From NCBI RefSeq assembly GCF_011759505.1, contig NZ_JAAOYO010000002.1, positions 744,001-808,000 of the forward strand: 64,000 nt of DNA, given 5' to 3'. The notes below the pieces were generated by a model that saw only the letters and a program-made list of their open reading frames with translations, was not told the DNA's origin and did no database searches. The stretch comes from Curtobacterium salicis (GTDB lineage: Bacteria > Actinomycetota > Actinomycetes > Actinomycetales > Microbacteriaceae). Shown piece by piece: positions 46,865 to 57,619 of this stretch. Position numbers and translations under genes: made by a program. The stretch's first letter is position 1. Every line of letters starts with the position of its first letter.

Positions 46865-47884
46865 ATGGCGACCACGCGGGCAGAGCAGCCGCGGTCCCCC
46901 AGCATCCGCGACGTCGCGCGGGTCGCGGGCGTCTCGCACCAGACCGTCTCCCGAGTCCTCAACAACTCGGACGCGATCCGGGCCGAGACCCGAGACCGGG
47001 TCCTCGCGGCGATGGAGGAACTGCAGTACCGGCCGAACCGGGCCGCACGCGCACTGGTGACGAGCAGGACCCGGACGATCGGTGTGCTGACGGCGCAACG
47101 ATCCCACTACGGCCCGACCGTGACGCTGCAGGCGATCGAGGACGCCGCGGTCCTCCGCGGGTACTCGGTGACCACGGCGAACATCGCGGTGCCGACGGAC
47201 GAGGCGGTGCGCGACGGACTCGGGCACCTGCTCGACCAGGACGTCGAGGGCATCATCGTGATCGCCCCGCAGCAGCGGGTGTTCGACCTCATCGAGGAGC
47301 TGGGCGTCCGCACCCCGTACGTCACGCTCCGCTCGAGCATCAACGAGGACCCGACAGCGCTCTGGGTGGACCAGATGGAGGGCGCCCGTCTGGCCACCGC
47401 CCACCTGCTCGACCTGGGCCACGAGTACGTGCGGCACATCGCGGGGCCACAGGACTGGATCGAGGCCGACGCCCGGATGCAGGGCTTCCTCCGCGAGATG
47501 TCGGACCGGGACATGCCGGTCCAGCCGCCGATCCTCGGGGACTGGACGGCGGACTTCGGCTACCACGCGGGGCGGGAGCTGTTGCGGTGGCGGGACTGCA
47601 CGGCGGTGTTCTGCTCGAACGACGCGATGGCACTCGGTGTGATGCACGCCGCGCGGTCGTACGGGCTCGACGTCCCCGGCGACCTGTCGGTGGTGGGCTA
47701 CGACGACATCCCCGAGGCGAAGCACTTCTGGCCGCCGCTGACCACGGTGCAGGTCGACTTCGAGGAGCTCGGCCGGCGCAGCGTCGACATCCTGCTGCCG
47801 AGCGGCGAGGACACGCTCCGGCCGATCGACATCGTGCCGCAGCTCGTCGTCCGCGGTTCGACGTCGGCACCCCGTCGCCGCTGA
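46865..47884 (+). CDS. LacI-family transcriptional regulator
   Basis: 339 residues. HTH SIRDVARVAGVSHQTVSRVL at residues 12-32, hinge helix NRAARALVTSRT, and a sugar-binding core with CSNDAMALGVMHAARSYGLD and VVGYDDIPEAKHFWPPLTTV. It precedes and runs in the same direction as the mmsA-mmsB-binding-protein operon, with matching operators before both. It is therefore probably the sugar-responsive repressor of this transporter. Confidence 0.92.
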   Translation: MATTRAEQPRSPSIRDVARVAGVSHQTVSRVLNNSDAIRAETRDRVLAAMEELQYRPNRAARALVTSRTRTIGVLTAQRSHYGPTVTLQAIEDAAVLRGYSVTTANIAVPTDEAVRDGLGHLLDQDVEGIIVIAPQQRVFDLIEELGVRTPYVTLRSSINEDPTALWVDQMEGARLATAHLLDLGHEYVRHIAGPQDWIEADARMQGFLREMSDRDMPVQPPILGDWTADFGYHAGRELLRWRDCTAVFCSNDAMALGVMHAARSYGLDVPGDLSVVGYDDIPEAKHFWPPLTTVQVDFEELGRRSVDILLPSGEDTLRPIDIVPQLVVRGSTSAPRRR

Positions 47885-47958
47885 CCCCAACACGAGGGAC
47901 AACGCGTCCGCCCTGCGCGGAACTGCCCCCGGCGTCACCGAAACGTGACCAATCCGAA

Positions 47959-47989
47959 TTGACAGCCGCGCCGAGCGTGTGCGTAACAT
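47959..47989 (+). promoter_or_regulatory. Promoter of the sugar ABC operon
   Basis: TTGACA (47959-47964) and TAACAT (47984-47989) with a 19-bp spacer. The LacI-type operator begins 15 bases downstream of the -10 box. Confidence 0.6.
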
Positions 47990-48003
47990 TGCCTCCGTTC
48001 CTC

Positions 48004-48021
48004 GATGTGACCGTTCACATC
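48004..48021 (+). promoter_or_regulatory. LacI-type operator of the sugar ABC operon
   Basis: GATGTGACCGTTCACATC has perfect 7-bp arms (GATGTGA/TCACATC) around CCGT. Its place just past the expected transcription start fits repression by blocking elongation or initiation. Confidence 0.65.
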
Positions 48022-48143
48022 GGCTGTCACACGAGGATCACCCGGACGCGACAACGAAGTCCGCACGCACCCTCGTGCCCTTCGGATGCCGTAGCTGAAC
48101 CACCGAAGGACTGCCGCATCGCAGCGGCAGAAGGAGATGCACC

Positions 48144-49747
<1,604 letters not shown>

Positions 49748-49751
<4 letters not shown>

Positions 49752-51040
49752 ACAACCTGAAGCTGCTCTTCGGCAAGGGCAACAGCATCGGCCAGTACGG
49801 CATGATCATCGCGCTCATCGTGCTGCTCGCGCTGTTCTCGTTCACCACGAACGGGCTCATCCTCGAGCCCACCAACGTGATCAACCTGTTCCTGCAGTAC
49901 TCCTACATCCTCATCCTGGCGCTGGGGATGGTCATGGTGATCATCGCCGGCCACATCGACCTGTCGGTCGGTTCGGTCGCGGCGGTCGTCGGCATCGTCG
50001 TGGCGCAGTCCATGTCGGTCTGGCACTTCCCGGTGTGGGCCGCGATCATCCTGGGCCTCGTCATCGGCGCCCTGATCGGTGCCTGGCAGGGCTTCTGGGT
50101 CGCGTTCGTCAAGGTCCCGGCCTTCATCGTGACGCTCGCCGGCCAGCTCATCTTCCGCGGTGCGAACCAGATCATCGGTTCGTCCACCTCGGTCCCGGTC
50201 CCGGACGCCTACACGCCGATCGGTGCCGGCTTCCTCGGTGACTTCGGTCCGGACTTCGGCTTCAGCAACGGCACCCTGCTCATCGGGCTCGCGACCATCG
50301 TTGCCCTGATCATCATCGAGGCCCGTGGCCGCGCCCGCCGCAAGAAGATGCAGGCCGAGGTCCCGCCGCTGTGGGTCTCGATCGTCCGCACCGGCATCCT
50401 CGTCGCCGTCACGCTCTTCGCCACGTACCTGTTCGCCGCCGGCCCGGTCGGCACCTCGGTCCCGATCGTCGCGATCATCCTCGGCGTGCTGACGATCGTC
50501 TACGGCTTCGTCACGAAGAACACGATCTTCGGCCGCCAGGTCTACGCCGTCGGTGGCAACGCCAACGCCGCGGTCCTGTCCGGCGTCTCCGCGAAGAAGG
50601 TCAACTTCTTCGTCATGATGAACATGTCGATCCTCGCCGCGATCGCCGGCATGGTGTTCGTCGCCTACTCCGGCGCGTCCGGCCCGGCAGACGGCACCGG
50701 CTGGGAGCTCGACGCGATCGCCGCCGTGTTCGTCGGTGGCGCCGCCGTCGCCGGTGGTGTCGGCACGATCTCCGGCTCGATCATCGGTGGTCTCGTGATG
50801 GCGCTGCTGTCCAACGGTCTGCAGCTGATGGGCCTCGAGTCCAACAAGGTGCAGATCATCCGCGGCCTGGTCCTGCTCGTCGCCGTCGCCTTCGACGTCT
50901 ACTCGAAGTCGCAGGGACGTCCGTCGCTGATCGGCGGCATGATGCGGCAGTTCCAGCGGAAGGACACCGAGCAGAACACGGTGTCCGCGCAGCAGCCGCG
51001 CTCCATCGAGGACCAGCCCGAGAAGGTCACCCTCCCCTAG
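49748..51040 (+). CDS. mmsB: Sugar ABC transporter permease (MmsB/GguB/XylH type)
   Basis: 430 residues with about ten to twelve membrane segments. CUT2 permease signatures: [20 protein letters not shown] and [19 protein letters not shown] charged loop with [10 protein letters not shown] lies mid-protein. The C-terminal tail is polar. Coupled to mmsA and 110 bases before the binding-protein gene. Confidence 0.93.
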
Positions 51041-51149
51041 CTCGGGTACCCGCGGCGGTCGGGTGACCGACCGCCGCGACACCCGGTACGACCCATCCAC
51101 ACACAGCGGGGCCCCGGCCCCAACTCCTCAACGAAGAGAAAGCAATCAC

Positions 51150-52262
51150 ATGCGCAAGAAGATCGTCGCCGGCGTCAGCCTGGCGCTCATCGCGGGCCTC
51201 GCCCTCAGCGGCTGCTCGGCCCGTGGCAACTCGGACGGCTCCGGCTCGGGTTCGGGCTCCAGCTCGACCATCAAGAAGGGTGACCTCATCGGTGTCGCCC
51301 TCCCCGCCAAGACCTCGCAGAACTGGGTGCTCGCGGGCGCCGCGTTCAAGAAGTCGATCGAGAAGGCCGGCTTCAAGGCCGACATCCAGTACGCCAACGC
51401 CGGCAGCCCCGTGCCGGACCAGCAGTCGCAGATCTCGGGCATGGTCACCAAGGGTGCCAAGGCCGTCATCATCGGTGCGGCCGACGGCTCGCAGCTCGGC
51501 TCGCAGGTCAAGGCTGCCAAGTCGGCCGGCGCGACCGTCATCGCCTGGGACCGCAACATCCTGAACACCGAGAACGTCGACTACTACGTCGCGTTCAACA
51601 ACTTCAAGGTCGGCCAGCTCCAGGCGCAGGCGCTCCTCAAGGGCCTCGGCGAGAAGAAGGGCGACAAGCCCTACAACGTCGAGATCTTCGCCGGTTCGCC
51701 GGACGACGCCAACGCGACCGTGTTCTTCAACGGTGCGATGGACGTCCTGCAGCCGAAGATCGACGACGGCACGATCAAGGTCGTCTCGGGTCAGACCTCG
51801 TTCCAGAAGGTCGCCACGCAGGGCTGGCTCGCCCAGAAGGCCCAGTCGCGCATGACGGACCTCCTGGCGCAGTACTACACGGGTGACACCGAGCTCGACG
51901 GCGTCCTGTCGCCGAACGACACCCTCGCCCGTGCGATCCTCACCGCGACCAAGGCCGCCGGCAAGGACAACCCCGTCGTCACCGGTCAGGACTCCGAGAC
52001 CGCGTCGATCCCGCTCATCATGCAGGGCACGCAGTACTCGACCATCTACAAGAACACCACCGACGAGGCCCAGGCCGCGATCGACCTGGTGTCCGACCTG
52101 GCCGACGGCAAGAAGCCGAAGACCGTGAGCGACAAGAACAACGACAACGGCAAGAAGATCGTCCCCACCGTCGAGCTGACCCCGGTCCTCGTCACCAAGG
52201 ACAACGCCGTCGAGGCGTACTCGAACGACGAGACGCTCGAGGCGCTCGCCAAGAAGGGCTGA
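51150..52262 (+). CDS. chvE: Sugar-binding lipoprotein (ChvE/XylF type)
   Basis: 370 residues. Signal peptide with lipobox ALSGC (Cys about 22), a Gly/Ser linker, then the type 1 periplasmic binding fold: GDLIGVALPAKTSQNWVLAG, AVIIGAADGSQLGSQV, and TVIAWDRNIL. Full-length and similar in layout to multiple-sugar binding proteins ChvE/XylF. Xylose, glucose, arabinose or galactose are plausible ligands; the exact one is not predictable. Last gene of the operon, followed by a strong terminator. Confidence 0.9.
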   Translation: MRKKIVAGVSLALIAGLALSGCSARGNSDGSGSGSGSSSTIKKGDLIGVALPAKTSQNWVLAGAAFKKSIEKAGFKADIQYANAGSPVPDQQSQISGMVTKGAKAVIIGAADGSQLGSQVKAAKSAGATVIAWDRNILNTENVDYYVAFNNFKVGQLQAQALLKGLGEKKGDKPYNVEIFAGSPDDANATVFFNGAMDVLQPKIDDGTIKVVSGQTSFQKVATQGWLAQKAQSRMTDLLAQYYTGDTELDGVLSPNDTLARAILTATKAAGKDNPVVTGQDSETASIPLIMQGTQYSTIYKNTTDEAQAAIDLVSDLADGKKPKTVSDKNNDNGKKIVPTVELTPVLVTKDNAVEAYSNDETLEALAKKG

Positions 52263-52279
52263 GCCTCCCCGGCACAGCA

Positions 52280-52315
52280 GGAAGGGCCCCGTCGCGTCAG
52301 CGGCGGGGCCCTTCC
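52280..52315 (+). terminator. Intrinsic terminator of the sugar ABC operon
   Basis: GGAAGGGCCCCG (52280-52291) pairs with CGGGGCCCTTCC (52304-52315), with an inner CGC/GCG. The tail is TCGTCGT rather than a pure T run. Confidence 0.75.
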
Positions 52316-52331
52316 GTCGTCCCATCCGGTG

Positions 52332-52360
52332 TTGCAAGTCGTTTCCATGGAAACTCCATT
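52332..52360 (+). promoter_or_regulatory. Promoter with MarR operator, leaderless start
   Basis: -35 TTGCAA (52332-52337), 17-bp spacer, -10 TCCATT (52355-52360), then six bases to GTG 52367. The perfect palindrome GTTTCCATGGAAAC (52341-52354) fills the spacer, a natural site for autoregulation by the MarR product. Confidence 0.65.
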
Positions 52361-52366
52361 GGGGCC

Positions 52367-52822
52367 GTGCCCGACGCAGACCTCTCCACGACGCTCTTCG
52401 ACGAGCTGATCCGCGCCGAAACCGAGGTCTGGGCCCACGTCGACGCACTCATGACCGAGGCATGCGGTGTCCCCCTCGCGCGCTACGAGCCGATGAGCGT
52501 GATCGCCAGCGTCCCGGAGTGCCGGGTCTCCGACGTCGCGGACGCCCTCGTGATCACCCGCGGCGGCGCGAGCAAGCTCGTCGACCGACTCCGCGCGGAC
52601 GGCTGGTGCACGCGGACCCCGCACCCCACCGACGGGCGCTCCGGCTTCCTGGAACTCACCCCGGCCGGACGCCGGGTCCTCGACGATGCCCGGACGACCT
52701 TCCGCCGGGCGGTCTCCGAGCGGCTCGGCGACCGCCTGGACGAGCACGCTGCCGGCGAACTCATCGCACTCCTCCGACGCCTCCGCACCCCGGGACGACC
52801 CAGCCGGACCGACCACGACTGA
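52367..52822 (+). CDS. MarR-family transcriptional regulator
   Basis: 151 residues. Winged HTH in the middle (CRVSDVADALVITRGGASKLVDR) with the wing DGWCTRTPHPTDGRSGFLEL, flanked by dimerisation helices. A Cys in the wing and another at about residue 36 could sense oxidants or electrophiles. GTG start is set by the -10 box six bases upstream. It is 18 bases before an oxidoreductase gene, a typical MarR/quinone-reductase pair. Confidence 0.88.
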   Translation: MPDADLSTTLFDELIRAETEVWAHVDALMTEACGVPLARYEPMSVIASVPECRVSDVADALVITRGGASKLVDRLRADGWCTRTPHPTDGRSGFLELTPAGRRVLDDARTTFRRAVSERLGDRLDEHAAGELIALLRRLRTPGRPSRTDHD

Positions 52823-52840
52823 TGAACGGAACAGGGAACC

Positions 52841-53818
52841 ATGCGCGCAGTCTGGTACGACCGGCAGGGCCCGGCGGCGGAGGTCCTCCGCGCCGGAACG
52901 ATCGACACCCCGGAGCCCGCCGCCGGCGAGGTCCTGGTCCACCTCACCCGTTCCGGCGTGAACCCCGGCGACACCAAGAAGCGGGAGGGCTGGCTCGGGT
53001 CGGCCATGCCGTACGACCGGGTGGTCCCGCACAGCGACGGAGCCGGCGTCGTCGACGCCGTCGGTCCCTCGGTCGATCCGGCGCTCGTGGGCACCCGCGT
53101 CGCGGTGTACGGGGCGCAGTCGTACCGCGCGCCCGGCACCGCTGCGGAGTACGTGGTCGTCCCGGCCGGACTCGCGGTCCCGCTGCCCGACGCGGTCTCG
53201 GACGACGTCGCCGCGGCCCTCGGCATCCCCGGCATCACCGCGCACCGGGCGGTCTTCGCGGACGGCCCCGTCCGTGGTCGGACGGTCCTCGTGCACGGCG
53301 TCCGCGGGGCGGTCGGCTCGATCGCCGCACAGCTCGCGGCGGCCGCCGGAGCCCGGCTGATCGTGACGGTCCGGCGGTCGAGCGACGTCGACGGCCTCGA
53401 CGCCCCCGCGGGATCGACCGTCGTGGCCCTCGATGACGACCCGGTCGCTGCGATCCGGCGCATCGCCCCGGACGGGGTCGACCGGGTGGTCGAGGTCGCC
53501 CTCGACGCGAACGCCGATCTCGACGCGGCCGTCATCGCGAACGACGGCGTCATCGCGACGTACTTCGCCCGCGGCGACCGCGTCGACCTGCCGTTCCCGC
53601 CACTGCTGTTCGCGAACGTCCTGGTCCGGTTCCTCGGCAGCGACGACTTCGCAGCCGACGTGAAGCGGTCCGCCATGGAGGCCCTGGTCGCCGCCGTCGC
53701 CGAGGGCTCGTTGGTCGTCGGCATCCGCACGGTGCTGCCGCTGGACGAGGCGGCCGCGGCACACGACCTGGTGGACGCCGGCGGGTCCGGTCGGGTGCTG
53801 CTCGACACACGACGCTGA
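52841..53818 (+). CDS. Quinone oxidoreductase-like MDR dehydrogenase
   Basis: 325 residues, medium-chain reductase of the NADPH:quinone oxidoreductase class. GroES-like start (RSGVNPGDTKKREGW), nucleotide loop VHGVRGAVGSIAAQLA, and no structural zinc Cys cluster. Probably detoxifies quinones or electrophilic carbonyls with NADPH. AGGGAACC precedes the ATG. Operon with the MarR gene. Confidence 0.88.
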   Translation: MRAVWYDRQGPAAEVLRAGTIDTPEPAAGEVLVHLTRSGVNPGDTKKREGWLGSAMPYDRVVPHSDGAGVVDAVGPSVDPALVGTRVAVYGAQSYRAPGTAAEYVVVPAGLAVPLPDAVSDDVAAALGIPGITAHRAVFADGPVRGRTVLVHGVRGAVGSIAAQLAAAAGARLIVTVRRSSDVDGLDAPAGSTVVALDDDPVAAIRRIAPDGVDRVVEVALDANADLDAAVIANDGVIATYFARGDRVDLPFPPLLFANVLVRFLGSDDFAADVKRSAMEALVAAVAEGSLVVGIRTVLPLDEAAAAHDLVDAGGSGRVLLDTRR

Positions 53819-53863
53819 GGACCCGGCCGCCCCACTCGCTCGCCCGCGCCCCGACATGGCCGT

Positions 53864-54700
53864 CTACCCGGCGTAGCGGGGGTCGGCGGCCGGGTCGTAG
53901 GGTGCTCCGGCGGCGGACGTGTACAGCTCCGCGTCCGGGTGCTCCGCCTGCCACATCGAGTCCACGTCGATGAGCTCGGTCGCACCGCAGCGTGCGTCGG
54001 CCTGTACGGACTCGGACGGGACCCCGATCGCGAAGACGACGGGCTGCTCGTCGCCGAGGTCGACCGGGTGCCCGGACGCCCGCATGCACCCGACGTACCG
54101 GTCGAGCGCGGCCACGTACTCCGAGCGGGTGACGATCCCGTCCTCGAGCGCGGCCTGCTGCTCGGGGGACGCCCCCGGCACCGGATCGGGGCGGGCCCAC
54201 GCTGCCCAGACGGTCATCGCTCCCCCGTCGTGGTCGACCCGGACGACCGGACGCTCACCCGCCGCGCGCCCGACGGCCACGGTGACCGAGGTCCCGCAGT
54301 CCGCGGTGGTCGGGTCGCCGCCGTCGTCGCCGCTCGTCCCGACGGTGACGGTGGCGGTGCCGTCCGGCGCGCACTGCAGGCCGACGGCGACGTCCCGCGC
54401 TCCGGAGGGACGCCCGGGCAGCGTCAGTGTCGTCGGGCCGTCGGTGACACGGACGACCGGCGACCCGAGCAGGGTCACGTCCCCGGCGGCGCCGGTCGAG
54501 ACGAGGGCGGTCGCGTCCTCCGGGGAGAGCGACTGCTGGGGCAGGCCGGCACCGACGAGGGCACCGGCGGTGAGCGATCCGGCGACGACGAACGCACCGA
54601 TGCCGATCGTGGGGACGAGCCAGCGTCGTCGTCGCACGGACCGGTCCACGCGGTCGACGAGCAGGGCACGGAGGGCGCGGTCTCGGGTCGTCTCGGTCAT
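53864..54700 (-). CDS. Membrane protein paired with sigma factor, anti-sigma candidate
   Basis: 278 residues. A short Arg-rich cytoplasmic N-terminus (about 27 residues) and one membrane segment (about 29-52), then an extracytoplasmic domain with three or four Cys (LQCAPDG, TADCGTS, YVGCMRASGHPV, ARCGATE). The YVxCMRxxGxxV pattern also occurs in other actinobacterial envelope proteins. ATG overlaps the stop of the sigma-factor gene, which suggests regulation of that factor. The cytoplasmic part is too short for a classical anti-sigma domain, so the role is inferred from context only. Confidence 0.7.
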   Translation of the reverse strand: MTETTRDRALRALLVDRVDRSVRRRRWLVPTIGIGAFVVAGSLTAGALVGAGLPQQSLSPEDATALVSTGAAGDVTLLGSPVVRVTDGPTTLTLPGRPSGARDVAVGLQCAPDGTATVTVGTSGDDGGDPTTADCGTSVTVAVGRAAGERPVVRVDHDGGAMTVWAAWARPDPVPGASPEQQAALEDGIVTRSEYVAALDRYVGCMRASGHPVDLGDEQPVVFAIGVPSESVQADARCGATELIDVDSMWQAEHPDAELYTSAAGAPYDPAADPRYAG

Positions 54701-55314
54701 CGTGCTCCTCCGGTGGTGGTCGGTGCGGTCATGGTCGGTGCGGTCGTGGTGGGAGCGGTCGGCGGAGCGGGCGGTCCTGCGGTCTGCTCGGCGAACTGCG
54801 CGCCGAGACGCTTCCGGGCCCGCGAGAGGCGGGACTTCACGGTCCCGATCGGCACGCCGAGCACCTCGGCCGCCTCGGCCTCGCGGTGGCCTGCGACGAC
54901 GCAGAGCGCGAGGACCTGCTGGTCGGCCGGGGAGAGCCTCCGGAACGCGGCGACAGCGGCCCCGTCGTCGTGCCGGTCGGCGGGGTCGGGAGCGTGCTCG
55001 GCCGGCGGCAGCGTCGCGAGCAGGCGCCGGTGGCGCATCGTGGCGCGGGTCGCGTTGCGTGCCACGTTCGTCGCGGTGACGAGCAGCCACGGCAGCAGGT
55101 CGCCCTCGACCAGCCGGGCGCTGCGACGTCGACGCCACGCCTCGAGGAAGACGACCGCCACGACGTCGTCGACGTCCACCTCGGGCGGCACCAGGCGGAG
55201 CGCATGGCGGTGCACGCGGTCGCGGTGCCGGTCGAACACGCGCCCGTAGGCCTCGCCGTCACCGCGGCCCGCGGCCGCCCAGTCCTCGGCGTCGTCGCCG
55301 CTTCCGGTTCTCAT
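54697..55314 (-). CDS. ECF-type RNA polymerase sigma factor
   Basis: 205 residues. Sigma region 2 with AYGRVFDRHRDRVHRHALR and DVDDVVAVVFLEAWRRR; region 4 with LSPADQQVLALCVVAGHRE, AEVLGVPIGTVKSRLSRARK. Region 3 is absent as in ECF factors. The C-terminus is a low-complexity Thr/Ala/Pro tail of about 25 residues. ATG 55314 was chosen (AGGAC upstream); the ATG at 55350 lies in the hairpin of the neighbouring gene. Confidence 0.88.
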   Translation of the reverse strand: MRTGSGDDAEDWAAAGRGDGEAYGRVFDRHRDRVHRHALRLVPPEVDVDDVVAVVFLEAWRRRRSARLVEGDLLPWLLVTATNVARNATRATMRHRRLLATLPPAEHAPDPADRHDDGAAVAAFRRLSPADQQVLALCVVAGHREAEAAEVLGVPIGTVKSRLSRARKRLGAQFAEQTAGPPAPPTAPTTTAPTMTAPTTTGGAR

Positions 55315-55332
55315 GTCCTGGAGTGTCCGGCA

Positions 55333-55358
55333 CCGCCCGGATGGTTCCATCCGGGCGG
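55333..55358 (-). terminator. Terminator of the CopD-CtaG gene
   Basis: Perfect 12-bp stem CCGCCCGGATGG/CCATCCGGGCGG with a 2-base loop, located 19 bases past the stop of the minus-strand ctaG-type gene and before the sigma gene. Confidence 0.65.
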
Positions 55359-55376
55359 TCCGTCAGCGCAGTCCGG

Positions 55377-57494
55377 TCAGTCCCGGCGCTGCATGGCGGA
55401 CAGGCGCTCGTTGTACGCCTTGAGCTCGGCGTCCCCGTCGCGCTCGGCCTGCCGGTCCTTCCGCTTGGCGATGCGTTCGTCGGACCGCACCCAGTTCCGC
55501 ACGACGAGCAGCGCAACGAAGACCATCGGCAACTCCGACGCACCCCACGCGATCCCGCCGCCGACGTGCTGGTCGTCGAGCAGCGCGCGGTCGTTCGTCT
55601 GCCCGAGGGCGTGGAACCAGTCGATCGCGTACACCGACTGCGAGGTCATCACCGCGACGCCGAAGAACGCGTGGAAGGCCAGCGTCGCGAGCAGGGCGAT
55701 GATGAGGATCGGGTACTGCGGCCGCTGCGGACCCGGGTCGATGCCGACGAAGACCCAGAAGAACAGGTACCCGCTGAACACGAAGTGCACGATCATCACG
55801 ATGTGCCACTCGTGCGACTGCATCGAGTACTCGAACGCTGGCGTGAAGTAGAACACCACGAGGGACCCGGCGAAGATCACCCCGGCGACGGCGGGCTTGC
55901 CGAGGAACTGCATCCACCGCGAGTGCACGAACAGCATCAGCCACTCGCGGGCACCACGGGAGCCGTCGTTCCGGACCGGCAGGGTACGGAGCGCGAGCAG
56001 CACCGGGCCGCCGAGGACCAGCGGCAGCGGCACGAACATCATGAGCAGCATGTGCTGGACCATGTGCGACGAGAAGTGGATCATGCCGTAGACCGCCGGG
56101 CCGCCGGAGGTCGTCCAGATGAACACCGCACAGCCGACCAGCCAGGCGATCGTCCGACCGACCGGCCAGGAGTCCCCGCGCTGCCGGAGCTTCCGGACGC
56201 TCCACAGGTACCAGCCGGCGCCGACCAGGGCGAGCGCGAGCCACATCCAGTCGATGTGCCACTGCGACAGGTACGTCTGCATCGTCTGCTCGGGCGGGTA
56301 GGGGTAGCCGATGAGGCCCGAGCGGGTGTCGGCCCCGGTCTCCGGCGTCTGCGGGATCGGCGGCTGGCTGCGGGACACCGCGACCGAGACACCGATCGCG
56401 ACGGCCATGAAGACGATCTCGGCGAGTGCGAACCGGACGAACAGGCGGCGGTCGGTCGGGGCACGCAGCAGCCCCGGCACGAGCTTCCGTCGCTGCACGA
56501 CGCCGGCGACGCCGAGCAGCACCAGGATCGTGGCCTTGGTCGTGATGAGCCACCCGTACGGGGTCGTGAACAGGTCGAGCGGGCCGGTCAGGCGGAGCTG
56601 CGCGTTCACGATGCCGGAGAACGCCACCGCGCCGAACGCCCAGCCGGCGAGCGTCGAGTACCGGGCGACGACGCGTCCGGTGGCGCCCTTCATCCGGGTG
56701 CGGAGCAGCACGACGGCGACGAGGCCGCCGGCCCAGACGCACACCCCGACCAGGTGCACGGCGAGCGAGTTCACGGCGTTGGCGTGCTCGAGCGACCCGG
56801 CGGCGTGGCCGGACAGGGCGAGGGGCAGCAGCGCGAAGAGCGCGGCGACGGTCGCGAAGGCCAGGGTCGTGGCGCGGGTGGCCAGCGCGGCGAGCACCGT
56901 CGCGATGAGGACCGCCGCCGCGGAGACGACGAGGGACTGGCCGATCTCGACCTGGAACGCGAAGAGCAGGAAGTTGCGGGCGAACACGGGGCTGGTCAAC
57001 GGGACGCCGAGGGTGTTCGCGCCAGTGAGCACGATGCCGAGGACAGCCGCCAGGAACCAGATCGAGCCGGCGATCGCCGCCCAGCGAGCGGCACGGTGCT
57101 GCACCGACGACATCGCACCGTGGTCGGCCTTCTGCGCCGGCAGGGCGAACGCGGCGACGATGAGCAGGCCGATCGTCAACGCCGCGACACCGTCGTGCAC
57201 GCCCCGTGCGGCGACCAGGCCGAACTGCACCACGTCCCCGGCGGACTCCAGCTGCTGGTTCGCGGTGAAGGCACCGGTGATGGTCATCCCGAGGACCGCG
57301 CATGCGACCACGAGGGGCAGGGCGATGACCAGGACGGTCGCGACGGTGGACGTGCGCGTGGTGACGGGCGCGTGTTCCGGTGCCGGCCCTCCCGTCCGAT
57401 GAGCGGTTCCCGTCCGGGACGGACTGTCTGTCCGGATGGCGCTGTCCGGACGCCGGGCGCTGTCCGGCTGGGGCTGAGATGACGTGACGGCCAT
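55377..57494 (-). CDS. CopD-CtaG fusion, cytochrome oxidase assembly/copper protein
   Basis: 705 residues, 14 or more membrane segments. The N-terminal half (about 65-350) is CopD-like copper-resistance membrane domain; the C-terminal half (about 390-680) is the caa3-type CtaG domain with WHIDWMWLALALVGAGWYLW, HFSSHMVQHMLLMMFVPLPL and HEWHIVMIVHFVFSG, whose His residues can bind copper. Such fusions are common in actinobacteria and supply Cu to cytochrome c oxidase. The first 60 residues are Pro/Thr/Ser-rich and cytoplasmic. ATG 57494 is preferred over the longer frame to 57599. Confidence 0.88.
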   Translation of the reverse strand: MAVTSSQPQPDSARRPDSAIRTDSPSRTGTAHRTGGPAPEHAPVTTRTSTVATVLVIALPLVVACAVLGMTITGAFTANQQLESAGDVVQFGLVAARGVHDGVAALTIGLLIVAAFALPAQKADHGAMSSVQHRAARWAAIAGSIWFLAAVLGIVLTGANTLGVPLTSPVFARNFLLFAFQVEIGQSLVVSAAAVLIATVLAALATRATTLAFATVAALFALLPLALSGHAAGSLEHANAVNSLAVHLVGVCVWAGGLVAVVLLRTRMKGATGRVVARYSTLAGWAFGAVAFSGIVNAQLRLTGPLDLFTTPYGWLITTKATILVLLGVAGVVQRRKLVPGLLRAPTDRRLFVRFALAEIVFMAVAIGVSVAVSRSQPPIPQTPETGADTRSGLIGYPYPPEQTMQTYLSQWHIDWMWLALALVGAGWYLWSVRKLRQRGDSWPVGRTIAWLVGCAVFIWTTSGGPAVYGMIHFSSHMVQHMLLMMFVPLPLVLGGPVLLALRTLPVRNDGSRGAREWLMLFVHSRWMQFLGKPAVAGVIFAGSLVVFYFTPAFEYSMQSHEWHIVMIVHFVFSGYLFFWVFVGIDPGPQRPQYPILIIALLATLAFHAFFGVAVMTSQSVYAIDWFHALGQTNDRALLDDQHVGGGIAWGASELPMVFVALLVVRNWVRSDERIAKRKDRQAERDGDAELKAYNERLSAMQRRD

Positions 57495-57515
57495 ACCTGT
57501 CTCGGGTCGGTTCCG

Positions 57516-57542
57516 TCCGCGGTCCGCGGACCCTCCATCGTA
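57516..57542 (-). promoter_or_regulatory. -10 box and palindrome before CopD-CtaG gene
   Basis: On the minus strand TACGAT (57537-57542) is a possible -10 box. TCCGCGG-T-CCGCGGA (57516-57530), a perfect 7-bp dyad, lies between it and the start codon, a candidate operator. Confidence 0.35.
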
Positions 57543-57606
57543 GGCGCGCCCCTCTGGACCCGCGATGTGGATCGGGAGGCTGGACGGCGGCTCCGGCACG
57601 CCGCCG

Positions 57607-57612
57607 TACGGT
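57607..57612 (+). promoter_or_regulatory. -10 box TACGGT, leaderless start
   Basis: TACGGT ends seven bases before GTG 57620; the earlier in-frame GTG at 57611 lies inside the box and cannot be the start. Confidence 0.5.
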
Positions 57613-57619
57613 GGACGAC

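Noticed and set aside
55315..55350. Earlier ATG for the ECF sigma factor
   Set aside because: It lies within the hairpin that probably ends the CopD-CtaG transcript and adds residues not typical of the family.
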